Notes under the pieces: generated by a model
Databases searched by the model: none
Told to the model about the DNA's origin: nothing
The model's input: the letters and a program-made list of their open reading frames with translations, nothing else
Shown: positions 1 to 7,375 of the stretch, piece after piece
Numbering within the stretch: position 1 is the stretch's first letter
Layout: each line of letters begins with the position of its first letter
Position numbers and translations under genes: made by a program
Assembly (NCBI GenBank): GCA_016703945.1
Contig: JADJBC010000059.1
Span: 310,001 to 374,000 of the forward strand
From: Candidatus Aalborgicola danicus
Lineage (GTDB): Bacteria > Pseudomonadota > Gammaproteobacteria > Burkholderiales > Burkholderiaceae_C
Direction of reading: 5' to 3'
DNA: 64,000 nt

Positions 1-397
1 CTTGCGCTCGGTCAAACAATTTTTTCAAGCCAATATCGTGCGGACCGACTCCGCCCAGCGGGTTGAGCTTGCCCATCAGCACAAAGTACAAGCCCTTGTA
101 GGCGCCTGTGCGTTCCAATGCCGATTGATCGGCGGGCGTTTCCACCACACACAGCTTGCTGGTGTCTCGCCGACTGTCCAAACAGGTGGCGCAAACCGTA
201 TGTTCAGTAAAGGTGTGGCAACGCTCACAATGCCGCACACCCACCACCGCGGCCTGCAGAGCCCGCGCCAAGGCATCGGCTCCGGCACGGTCGTGCTGCA
301 ACAGGTGAAAGGCCATGCGCTGGGCCGATTTGATACCCACCCCCGGCAGGCGTTTGAGCGCCTGTATCAGCGAGTCCAGTGAGTGGGTGTCAGTCAT
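1..397 (-). CDS. recR: Recombination protein RecR (3' end beyond the window)
   Basis: RecR works with RecF/RecO in loading RecA at single-strand gaps. Read on the minus strand from the ATG at 397, the product begins MTDTHSLDSLIQALKRLPG, followed by a helix-hairpin-helix stretch (LPGVGIKSAQRMAFHLL, about residues 17-33). A four-cysteine zinc finger follows near residues 57-72 (CERC and CATC pairs), then the start of the Toprim domain (VVETPAD). About 132 codons are present of a family that usually has about 200, so the C-terminal third is outside the window. It is the last gene of a dnaX-ybaB-recR cluster, 116 bases after ybaB, an order conserved in many proteobacteria. The identification is firm from motifs and context. 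Confidence 0.93.
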   Translation of the reverse strand, partial: MTDTHSLDSLIQALKRLPGVGIKSAQRMAFHLLQHDRAGADALARALQAAVVGVRHCERCHTFTEHTVCATCLDSRRDTSKLCVVETPADQSALERTGAYKGLYFVLMGKLNPLGGVGPHDIGLKKLFDRAQ

Positions 398-513
398 CAA
401 TAAACGAAATGGTCATATGGGCCGTAACACATCAGGTTTGCGCCGTAGCTATTCTGAAACGTTGGGAAAACAGCTTGTGCGCTTTGCGTCTCTGCGGTCT
501 TTCCCACAAAGTC

Positions 514-846
514 TCAGAACGGGAACTTCATGCCCCCTGGCAAACCGGGCATACCCGCTGTGAGTTTTCCCATCTTCTCGGACGAGGTGTCTTCGGCCTT
601 TCGCACTGCGGCATTAAACGCTGCGGCCACCAGGTCTTCCAACATGTCTTTGTCTTCAGCCAACAGACTGGGGTCGATGGTGACGCGTTTGACGTCGTGT
701 TTGCAGGTCATGGTGACCTTGACCAAGCCGGCGCCGGACTCACCGGTCACCTCGATATTGCCCAGTTCGTCCTGGGCCTTCTTCATGTTGTCCTGCATCG
801 CCTGGGCTTGTTTCATCAGGCCGGCGAGTTGTCCTTTGTTGAACAT
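514..846 (-). CDS. ybaB: YbaB/EbfC family nucleoid-associated protein
   Basis: A 110-residue protein beginning MFNKGQLAGLMKQAQAMQDN, with the typical long N-terminal amphipathic helix, a central beta region (GNIEVTGESGAGLVKVTMTC) and a Gly/Met/Pro-rich tail. Length and sequence match the YbaB/EbfC family of dimeric DNA-binding proteins, which bind DNA as tweezer-like dimers. It sits between dnaX and recR on the same strand, the usual place for this gene. The 135-base gap to dnaX holds a tandem hairpin repeat (871-986), so ybaB-recR may be expressed partly independently of dnaX. The function is known only broadly (nucleoid association, possibly repair). Confidence 0.95.
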   Translation of the reverse strand: MFNKGQLAGLMKQAQAMQDNMKKAQDELGNIEVTGESGAGLVKVTMTCKHDVKRVTIDPSLLAEDKDMLEDLVAAAFNAAVRKAEDTSSEKMGKLTAGMPGLPGGMKFPF

Positions 847-870
847 GGTTTTCCTTTTAACGTTTCAAAA

Positions 871-986
871 ACTTGCGGGTCAGACCACTTTGCGCAGCAA
901 ATGTGCTCTGACCCCAACTGACTAAACTGAAACTTTGCGGGTCAGACCACTTGCGCAGCAATGTGCTCTGACCCCAACTGATTAAA
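871..986. repeat. Tandem palindromic repeat (two copies) between dnaX and ybaB
   Basis: Two near-identical units of about 55 bases lie head to tail (871-926 and 933-986). Each contains the inverted pair GGGTCAGA ... TCTGACCC with an inner TTTGC...GCAAA palindrome, so each can fold into a hairpin. They differ by a few single bases (TTTGCGCAGCAAA against TTGCGCAGCAA). The second copy runs into the dnaX stop codon. A related GGGGTCAGA ... CCGACCCCC pair lies between gcvH and gcvP at about 48092-48172, so this is a dispersed family. Confidence 0.75.
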
Positions 987-2946
987 TGGGTTTGATGGAA
1001 CCTGGCACGATTTTCGCGCCAAAGTCCCGCATCATGGCCTGCACAAACGGATCGTCAAAAATAATCTTCTCAGCGGCCAGCTGCTTCTCGGCCGACGCCG
1101 CATTGTTGCGCCGGGCCGGGCAATCGGTCACGCGGCCAATTTCCACCACCAGCTTCACGCCAAAACCCGCGTTCTGCAGGGCTGTCGTCAGGCGGTCACG
1201 GGTACCCGTCTGGTTCAGCGACTCCCGCTCCACCCGCAGAATCCACTGGTCCGTATCACGCGCCACCAGCTGTGACTGCAGGGCCAGTTCGCGCACCATG
1301 GCGTTGATGGCATCCGACTTGATCAACTGCTGCACGGTGGCATGCCAGAAGTCGCCTTCCTCCGTCGGCACCAACACCGTAGCCCCTTGCTGTGCAGTGA
1401 CCTCGGAGCGAGATTCCGCCTGTACATGCACCGGAATTGCTACAATTTTCGTAGCGTCAGTCGCATATTTCACGAGGGCTGGAGCCGGATTTCTTTGAAA
1501 CTCTTGGTAGCCGTCGTCTTCGTCCTCACCCGAAAGGGTTTCGGGCGGTTCAACGCCACGCACGTGCAATAACTGGCCAGGTGGCAGCGGGGAAGCAGTG
1601 GGCACAGTTCGCGTTGTGTCCTGGCTTGCCGCGACTACCAGTGCCGGCAACACGATTGGTACCGGCGCTGGCGCGTCTTCCCAGGGTTGCACAACGGGCA
1701 GCTTAGGCGCTGAAACAGCAGGAACAACAGGGCCTGCGGACGCCACACCTGGCCGCGTGACCAAGGTCGGCGCAGCAACTACCTGTGCCGCAACTGCGGG
1801 CGCTGGACTATTTAGAGTTTTTTTTTCAGCCAAGGGCTGCGTAGCCTGTGGTTTGAAGGCCAGCAACCGCAACAACACCATGGTCAGGGCTGCATATTCA
1901 TCAGGTGCCAAGCCTAGGTCGACCCGGCCATGCAGGCAGATGCTGTACAGCAGTTGGGTCTCGTCGCGTGGCATCAACCCGGCCAAACGGGCGGTCTCGC
2001 TGGCTTCCGGATCGGTATCGTCGTCGGCCACACCGCCCACGGTCTGCAACACGGCCATGCGTTGCAGCACCGTGGACATTTCTTCCAGTGTCGAAGCCGC
2101 ACTCAGGCCATTGAGGCGCAAGGCGTCTGAAATTTCCACCACCGTCTTGCCATCACCCAAGGCCAGCGCCTCGATCAGGCGAAACACGTAGGAGCGGTCC
2201 ACACTGCCCAACATTTGGCGCACGGTGGCTTCTTGCAACTGGCCTGAGCCAAAGGCAATGGCCTGGTCGGTCAGGCTCAACGCGTCGCGCATGGAGCCGC
2301 GCGCCGCTCGGGCCAACAGGCGCAAGGCCTGCACTTCGGAGCTGACCTGCTCCACCTCCAGCACCTTCGCCAAATGTTCGCGAATCGTTTCGGGCGCCAT
2401 GGGCCGCAGGTTGAACTGCAGGCAGCGTGACAGCACAGTGACCGGCACCTTTTGTGGGTCGGTGGTGGCCAGCACAAACTTCAAATACTCGGGTGGCTCT
2501 TCCAGCGTCTTCAACATGGCGTTGAATGCGGTGTTGGTGAGCATGTGCACCTCGTCGATCATGAAGACCTTGAAGCGCCCTTGCACCGGCTTGTAGACCG
2601 CCTGCTCCAACAGGGCCTGCACCTCGTCCACACCACGATTGCTGGCGGCGTCCAGCTCGGTGTAATCGACAAAACGGCCGCTATCAATATCCGTGCAGGC
2701 TTGGCAGACGCCACAGGGCGTTGCGGTGATGCCGCCGGTGCCATCCGGCCCCTGGCAGTTCAGCGACTTGGCCAGGATGCGCGAAACGGTGGTCTTGCCC
2801 ACGCCACGCGTGCCGGTGAACAGGTAGGCGTGGTGCAGGCGCTGGGTGGTCAGCGCATTGGTCAGCGCCTGCACCACATGGTCCTGCCCCACCATTTCGG
2901 TGAAATTGCGGGGGCGGTACTTGCGGGCGAGCACGAGATAGGACAT
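982..2946 (-). CDS. dnaX: DNA polymerase III subunits tau and gamma
   Basis: Clamp-loader ATPase of the replisome, 654 residues. The AAA+ core has Walker A GTRGVGKT (45-52), zinc-binding cysteines C64/C78/C81/C84, Walker B with DEVH (131-134), and a sensor/SRC motif at LSRC (172-175). Domain III ends near residue 370, followed by a low-complexity Ala/Pro/Val linker and the tau-specific C-terminal domains. Two unusual features stand out. A run of nine A residues on the coding strand (1818-1826, codons 374-377) lies just after domain III, with stop codons at once in both other frames, which suggests a slippage-made gamma form. A dispersed repeat at 1438-1486 is read in frame as about 16 residues of the linker. 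Full-length tau is intact. Confidence 0.96.
   Translation of the reverse strand: MSYLVLARKYRPRNFTEMVGQDHVVQALTNALTTQRLHHAYLFTGTRGVGKTTVSRILAKSLNCQGPDGTGGITATPCGVCQACTDIDSGRFVDYTELDAASNRGVDEVQALLEQAVYKPVQGRFKVFMIDEVHMLTNTAFNAMLKTLEEPPEYLKFVLATTDPQKVPVTVLSRCLQFNLRPMAPETIREHLAKVLEVEQVSSEVQALRLLARAARGSMRDALSLTDQAIAFGSGQLQEATVRQMLGSVDRSYVFRLIEALALGDGKTVVEISDALRLNGLSAASTLEEMSTVLQRMAVLQTVGGVADDDTDPEASETARLAGLMPRDETQLLYSICLHGRVDLGLAPDEYAALTMVLLRLLAFKPQATQPLAEKKTLNSPAPAVAAQVVAAPTLVTRPGVASAGPVVPAVSAPKLPVVQPWEDAPAPVPIVLPALVVAASQDTTRTVPTASPLPPGQLLHVRGVEPPETLSGEDEDDGYQEFQRNPAPALVKYATDATKIVAIPVHVQAESRSEVTAQQGATVLVPTEEGDFWHATVQQLIKSDAINAMVRELALQSQLVARDTDQWILRVERESLNQTGTRDRLTTALQNAGFGVKLVVEIGRVTDCPARRNNAASAEKQLAAEKIIFDDPFVQAMMRDFGAKIVPGSIKPI
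1438..1486 (+). repeat. Dispersed palindromic repeat family A, copy inside dnaX
   Basis: Stem GCTAC-N7-GTAGC, then a 15-base spacer ending CGCATATTT, then CACGAGGGCTGGAGCC. It is read antisense within dnaX as the residues APALVKYATDATKIVA. The same element occurs at 6059, 7886, 25063, 32481, 46738, 49439 and 57162 in this window. Confidence 0.8.
1818..1826 (-). promoter_or_regulatory. A9 slippery run in dnaX, candidate tau/gamma switch
   Basis: On the coding strand the codons are GCT GAA AAA AAA ACT CTA AAT AGT. Slippage by -1 (or an extra A in the mRNA) gives AAC TCT AAA TAG. Loss of one A gives CTC TAA. Both alternative frames therefore stop within four codons and leave a protein of about 376-379 residues ending exactly after domain III. 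Thermus dnaX uses an A9 run for transcriptional slippage and E. coli uses A6G for ribosomal frameshifting, so the parallel is close. It has not been tested here. Confidence 0.7.
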
Positions 2947-3058
2947 GCTTGGATTCTAAATGGCGCTGTCGCCCGCCCGAGAGTCGCAAGAGCCTGTACG
3001 ACAGCCGGGCGCGCTCAGTTAGACTGCAAAGCATCCGTTACATGCCGATAGACCTGAT

Positions 3059-4120
3059 ATGGCAGCACTTATTTCAAGAATCCTGCAGACGCTGCGTGGC
3101 GTGCTCCTGCTGCTGGCTTGTAGCCTGGGCATGGGCGCGCAGGCGCAAGAAACACTGCGGGTTCTGACCTGGCCAGGGTATGCAGACCCGGACCTGGTGA
3201 AGATTTTCGAACAACGTACCGGCAGCAAGGTGGAAGTGACTTTCATCGACTCCGATGACGTCATGTGGCAAAAGCTGAGCAAAAACCAGGCCCAGAACTT
3301 TGATGTGTTTGCCGTCAACACCGCCGAGTTGCAGCGCTACATTCACGATGGCTTGGTGGTACCGATCCAGGTCAAGGACATTCCGAATACTGCCACGCAA
3401 TTGCCGCGTTTCCGTGATCTCAAAGGAATTCCGGGACTGGTGCACGGCGGCCGGGTGTTCGGTATTCCCTACACCTACTCCGAGATGGGCCTGATCTACG
3501 ACCGGCAGCAGGTTACAGAGCCACCCCAGTCCGTTCGGGCACTGTGGGACCCGCGTTATCAGGGCAAGGTCTTGCTGTACAACGGCGGATCGCATAATTT
3601 TTCTCTGGCTGCCCAGGTATTGGGAGACACCACGCCGTTTCGCATCGGCGACAAACAGTGGCCGGCTGCCGTGGAGCAGTTGATTGCCTTGCGACGCAAT
3701 GCCCAAGGTTTTTACAGCCAGCCCGAGGAATCGGTGGAGCGGTTTAAGTCGGGAAATACCGCGTTGATGTTCGCCAACTACGGCTCCCAACAGCTTCAAC
3801 TGCTCAAGGCTGCGGGTGTGGACGCAGGTTATACGGTACCCAGGGAGGGGGCGCTGGCATGGCTGGATTGCTGGGCCGTGACCCGCGGCGCCAAGAATAC
3901 CAAGCTGGCCCAGGCCTGGATCAATTACTTTTTGGAACCCCAGCCCGGCAACGCGCTGCAGAGCCGCCAGGGCCTTGCAACGACCACCGCAGAATCACCC
4001 AATTTGCGAACGCAGGACCGGCTGAAGTGGCTGGAACCGGTGGAAGACGTCGAGCGCCGTAGCAGGCTATGGGAGCGCATTTTGGCGGGTGACCGCGCCA
4101 GCAAGGTACTGGCGCCATGA
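3059..4120 (+). CDS. Periplasmic polyamine-type substrate-binding protein (PotD/PotF/NspS-like)
   Basis: A 353-residue protein with a Sec signal peptide (hydrophobic VLLLLACSLGMGAQAQ, cleavage near residue 29) and the fold signatures of spermidine/putrescine-binding proteins: LRVLTWPGYADPDLVKIFEQ, FDVFAVNT, GIPYTYSEMGLIYD and RFKSGNTALMFANYG. No transporter ATPase or permease is nearby. Instead its stop codon overlaps by 4 bases (ATGA) the start of a membrane diguanylate cyclase, so the two are co-translated. In Vibrio cholerae the PotD-like NspS signals norspermidine to the c-di-GMP enzyme MbaA, and this gene pair has the same logic. I infer a sensory rather than a transport role. The ligand cannot be read from the sequence. 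The start is the ATG at 3059. Confidence 0.85.
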   Translation: MAALISRILQTLRGVLLLLACSLGMGAQAQETLRVLTWPGYADPDLVKIFEQRTGSKVEVTFIDSDDVMWQKLSKNQAQNFDVFAVNTAELQRYIHDGLVVPIQVKDIPNTATQLPRFRDLKGIPGLVHGGRVFGIPYTYSEMGLIYDRQQVTEPPQSVRALWDPRYQGKVLLYNGGSHNFSLAAQVLGDTTPFRIGDKQWPAAVEQLIALRRNAQGFYSQPEESVERFKSGNTALMFANYGSQQLQLLKAAGVDAGYTVPREGALAWLDCWAVTRGAKNTKLAQAWINYFLEPQPGNALQSRQGLATTTAESPNLRTQDRLKWLEPVEDVERRSRLWERILAGDRASKVLAP

Positions 4121-5853
4121 AGGTCGGCATCGCGTTCAAGCTCGGTTGGCTGCTGGCCGGCGTCAGTATCCTGGCTTCGGGCCTGACCGGCTTTTACGCC
4201 TACCAGGCCAGCCGTAACCTTCTGGTGCAATCCGCCAAGGAAGAATTGCTGACCACCGCCCAGGTACTGGCCCGCCGCGTCACGCTCAACCGCGAAGAGA
4301 TATCCCGCAACCTGCAGGTGTTGAGTAATCACCCCGCCGCATTGGCTGCGCTTCGGGAAACAGCCTCGGCTGACCAAGAGCAACTGGCCCTGATGTTTGA
4401 GAGCCTGATGCGGGCCAATCCATCCTATTTTCAGATTAGGCTCATTTCTGCGGCAGACAACGGCCAGGAGCGCGTTCGCGTGGACCGCGTCGAGGACCGC
4501 GTCATGCGTGTGACGGGGGACGATTTGCAGGAAAAAGGCCATTTTTCCTACGTCTCGGGCACGCTCAAACTGCCGGCGGGAGCCACTTTCCTGTCCCGCA
4601 TCGTCATCAACCACGAACGCGGCACCCATGCGGGCCTGGAACAGCCTTCTGTTATTTTGGCCATGCCCGTGATCGGCGACAACGGCCAGGCAAAGGGTGC
4701 GGTTGTCATCAATGTGGACTTGAACAGTGTGTTCAACACGCTGGCCGCCGACCTGCCCAAACACTACCAGCTTTTCCTGGCCAACCACCACGGGGACTTC
4801 CTGATTCACCCGGACCCGACCCAGACCTTTGGTTTTGACAAGGGCCGTCGCGTCCTGGTTCAAGACGAGTTTGCCGCGACACGCGACCTGATCGACGGCA
4901 AGGCCAGCAGTGCCCTGGCAGAAGTCGGTGACGGTCGTTACGCCGAGGCGCCCGTGGTCGCCGCGTTCGTCGGGCGCGCGGTTAGAGTCAGCAGCGAAGA
5001 GGACCGCTTTATCTTGGGTATCGCGCAGCCCCTGGCCATGCTGCTGGAGCCGGCCAACAAACTGGGGCTGACGGTGCTGCAACTGGTCGTTGGCCTGTGT
5101 TTGGCCTGCCTGGTGATAGCGGCACTGGTGGCCCGCGCGGTGACACGCCCCATCAACTCCATGAGCCTGGCGATCCAGCGCTTTGCCTATGAGCACCAGC
5201 CAGCCACATTGGCCGTCAATCGCCACGATGAAATCGGTGTGCTGGCCCGCAGCTTCAACCATATGCAGGACGAAATTCGCCAACAACTCAACGCACTGGA
5301 AGCCAGCCGTGAGGAGTTGGACCATCTGGCGCGCCACGACGCCTTGACCGGATTGCCCAACCGCCGGGCGTTTCAGGACCGGTTGGAGCACGCGCTGGCC
5401 CGTGCGCAACGCAGCGGGGAGCGATTCGCCCTGCTGTTCATTGACGTCGACAACTTCAAAACCATCAACGACCGCTGGGGCCATGAGGGAGGTGATGTCG
5501 TGCTAAAAATTGTGGCCATGCGCCTGGACGCCACCACGCGCAAGGTCGATGCCGTGGCGCGCATGGGAGGTGACGAATTTGTCGTGTTACTGGACAACCC
5601 GGCCCACCGCGAAGACATTGCGACCATTGCCGAGAAACTGCTCGACAGCGTGCATTCGCCAATCCTGTATGCTGGGCAAGAGTTGAAAGTGGGGTTCAGT
5701 ATTGGTATTAGCCGATACCCGGACGATGGCAACACTGCCGAAGCCTTGATGGCGCGTGCTGACCAGGCCATGTATGCCACCAAATCGGCCGGGCGCAATG
5801 GGTTTCGATTCTCGTCCAGCAAGCCGCAACCCAGCTCTCCTGCCGCACTGTGA
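4117..5853 (+). CDS. Membrane diguanylate cyclase with periplasmic sensor, HAMP and GGDEF domains
   Basis: A 578-residue inner-membrane signalling enzyme making c-di-GMP from two GTP. TM1 is at about 7-29, a periplasmic Cache-like sensor at about 30-315, TM2 at about 316-338, then HAMP (ARAVTRPINSMSLAI ... DEIGVLARSFNHM). The GGDEF domain is at about 405-565, with catalytic GGDEF at 484-488 and the inhibitory I-site RKVD at 475-478, five residues upstream as in product-inhibited cyclases. No EAL domain is present. Its ATG overlaps the stop of the binding-protein gene, implying a functional couple in which the ligand-loaded binding protein contacts the Cache domain (inference). The substrate and regulated behaviour, perhaps biofilm or motility, are unknown. 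Confidence 0.93.
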   Translation: MKVGIAFKLGWLLAGVSILASGLTGFYAYQASRNLLVQSAKEELLTTAQVLARRVTLNREEISRNLQVLSNHPAALAALRETASADQEQLALMFESLMRANPSYFQIRLISAADNGQERVRVDRVEDRVMRVTGDDLQEKGHFSYVSGTLKLPAGATFLSRIVINHERGTHAGLEQPSVILAMPVIGDNGQAKGAVVINVDLNSVFNTLAADLPKHYQLFLANHHGDFLIHPDPTQTFGFDKGRRVLVQDEFAATRDLIDGKASSALAEVGDGRYAEAPVVAAFVGRAVRVSSEEDRFILGIAQPLAMLLEPANKLGLTVLQLVVGLCLACLVIAALVARAVTRPINSMSLAIQRFAYEHQPATLAVNRHDEIGVLARSFNHMQDEIRQQLNALEASREELDHLARHDALTGLPNRRAFQDRLEHALARAQRSGERFALLFIDVDNFKTINDRWGHEGGDVVLKIVAMRLDATTRKVDAVARMGGDEFVVLLDNPAHREDIATIAEKLLDSVHSPILYAGQELKVGFSIGISRYPDDGNTAEALMARADQAMYATKSAGRNGFRFSSSKPQPSSPAAL

Positions 5854-5870
5854 GCCTCACGGCATGCGGC

Positions 5871-5876
5871 TACAAT
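5871..5876 (+). promoter_or_regulatory. -10-like box for the SRP RNA gene
   Basis: TACAAT lies 8 bases before the first G of the SRP RNA stem at 5884. No good -35 hexamer is visible at the expected distance. Confidence 0.45.
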
Positions 5877-5883
5877 GGCGACT

Positions 5884-5977
5884 GACGGGCCTTCCCACAT
5901 GGTGAAGCGGCCAACCGGGTCAGGTGGGGAACCAAGCAGCCCTAACTGTGGAGCCAGTGCTGGGGTCAAGGCTCGTC
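5884..5977 (+). ncRNA. ffs: Small signal recognition particle RNA (4.5S RNA)
   Basis: The segment carries the universally conserved SRP RNA loop core GGTCAGGTGGGGAACCAAGCAGCC (split here as GGTCAGG at 5918-5924 and AAGCAGCC just downstream). The ends pair over about 10 bases: GACGGGCCTT at the 5' end with AAGGCTCGTC at the 3' end, one G-U pair. Its length, about 94 bases, fits the bacterial small form, which binds Ffh. The location near dnaX is common in betaproteobacteria. The boundaries are taken from the terminal helix; no T-rich terminator follows. Confidence 0.9.
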
Positions 5978-6058
5978 AACCCCCCATTTCAGATCGTTTC
6001 GAGCACTTAGCTGCGGGAGTCTGCCCCGCGGTGTCAGCCATCGGTGATAAGTACATTC

Positions 6059-6106
6059 GCTATACAATTGATAGCAATATGCACTTATTTCACGAGGGCT
6101 TGAGCC
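6059..6106 (+). repeat. Dispersed repeat family A, intergenic copy abutting a stop codon
   Basis: GCTAT-ACAATTG-ATAGC stem, then a spacer and CACGAGGGCTTGAGCC. It fills the gap between ffs and the convergent flavoprotein gene and ends exactly at the TAG stop (6107-6109, minus strand) of that gene. Confidence 0.75.
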
Positions 6107-7375
6107 CTATTTTCCTTGCAATCGCCGGAGCACCCCATGGCCCGCACGCCAGCCGGTGGCAAAACAGGCCTGTAACAAGTACCCGCCTGTGGGTGCTTCC
6201 CAGTCCAGCATTTCGCCCGCACAAAAAACGCCAGGCATGGCTTCGAGCATCAGCTCGGGCGTCAGAGCCTCGAACAACACACCACCAGCGGTACTGATGG
6301 CTTCGTCAATCGGCCGGGCGGCGGTCACGGTCAGGGGCAGCGCCTTGATCGCTTGCGCCAGCCGCACCGGGTCGTTAAAGGCATCCTTGGGCAACAACTC
6401 ATGCAAGATGCCTGCCTTGATGCCGTCGAGGTGCAGGCGGCTCTTCAGGTGGCTGGACAAGGAGCGCGAGCCGCGTGGATGCTGCACCTCAGCCAAGACC
6501 CGTTCGGCCGCCATATCGGGGAGCAAATCCAGATGCAATGTTGCGCTGCCGGTCTGAATAATGTCGTCGCGCAGCAGAGCGGAGGCGGCATATACCAGGC
6601 TGCCTTCGATACCGGTAGCAGTGGCGACAAACTCGCCCTTGCGTGCAAAGTGAACGCCATGGGAAGTGGTCAGCGTGATGGCGACCGACTTGAATGGTTG
6701 GCCGGCAAAACGCGTGGCAAAGTGCTCACTCCAGCCGCCCTGAATGTCGAAACCACAATTGGCGGGCAATAGGGGTGCCACCGCCACACCACGTGCGCTG
6801 AGCAGGGGAACCCAAGCCCCATTGGAGCCCAACCGTGCCCAACTGCCTCCACCCAGCGCCAGCACCACGGCTTGAGCCTGCACTTGAACTGGGCCTTCGG
6901 GGCCGTCAAAGGACAACAGGGACCCCGTGCCGTCAGCCCATCCGGTCCAACGGTGGCGCATATGGAACTGCACACCCACTCCACTGGCCGGTCGACGCAG
7001 CCGCTGCAACCAGGCGCGCAGCAAGGGCGCGGCCTTCATGTCCGTTGGGAACACCCGCCCCGATGAGCCCACAAAGCTTGTTATGCCCAGGCCCAGAGCC
7101 CAGGCGCGTACGGCCGAGGAATCGAAGTCTTTCAACAAATCCTCGATCACGGCGCGCCGCGCGCCGTAGCGTCCGGCAAACGTATCCGCGCCTTCGGAAT
7201 GCGTGAGATTCAAGCCTCCCTTACCAGCCAACAAAAACTTGCGCCCAATGGAGGGCATGGCGTCGAACAGGTGCACGGTCATACCCGCGTCGCAAAGCAC
7301 CTGCGCGGCCATCAGGCCGGCCGGGCCGCCGCCGATCACGGCAACGGGTGTGGACAAGGGGTTTTCAGCAGTCAT
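6107..7375 (-). CDS. NAD(P)/FAD-dependent flavoprotein of the HI0933/YhiN family
   Basis: A 422-residue protein with an N-terminal FAD-binding Rossmann motif VAVIGGGPAGLMAA (residues 11-24), GKGGLNLTHSE (about 51-61), VLALGGGSWARLG, and the C-terminal PGVFCAGEMLDWEAPTGGYLLQ signature of aminoacetone-oxidase/HI0933-like flavoproteins. The reaction is not established for the family. I chose the ATG at 7375 because it overlaps by 4 bases (ATGA) the stop of the upstream addA and lies directly before the FAD motif; a longer upstream reading would run through addA. It is thus the last gene of an addB-addA-flavoprotein unit. Confidence 0.9.
   Translation of the reverse strand: MTAENPLSTPVAVIGGGPAGLMAAQVLCDAGMTVHLFDAMPSIGRKFLLAGKGGLNLTHSEGADTFAGRYGARRAVIEDLLKDFDSSAVRAWALGLGITSFVGSSGRVFPTDMKAAPLLRAWLQRLRRPASGVGVQFHMRHRWTGWADGTGSLLSFDGPEGPVQVQAQAVVLALGGGSWARLGSNGAWVPLLSARGVAVAPLLPANCGFDIQGGWSEHFATRFAGQPFKSVAITLTTSHGVHFARKGEFVATATGIEGSLVYAASALLRDDIIQTGSATLHLDLLPDMAAERVLAEVQHPRGSRSLSSHLKSRLHLDGIKAGILHELLPKDAFNDPVRLAQAIKALPLTVTAARPIDEAISTAGGVLFEALTPELMLEAMPGVFCAGEMLDWEAPTGGYLLQACFATGWRAGHGVLRRLQGK

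Noticed and set aside
3925..5484. Open minus-strand frame of 519 codons opposite the diguanylate cyclase
   Set aside because: It is antisense to a gene with clear Cache, HAMP and GGDEF motifs; composition is typical of a GC-rich shadow frame and no family resemblance is seen.
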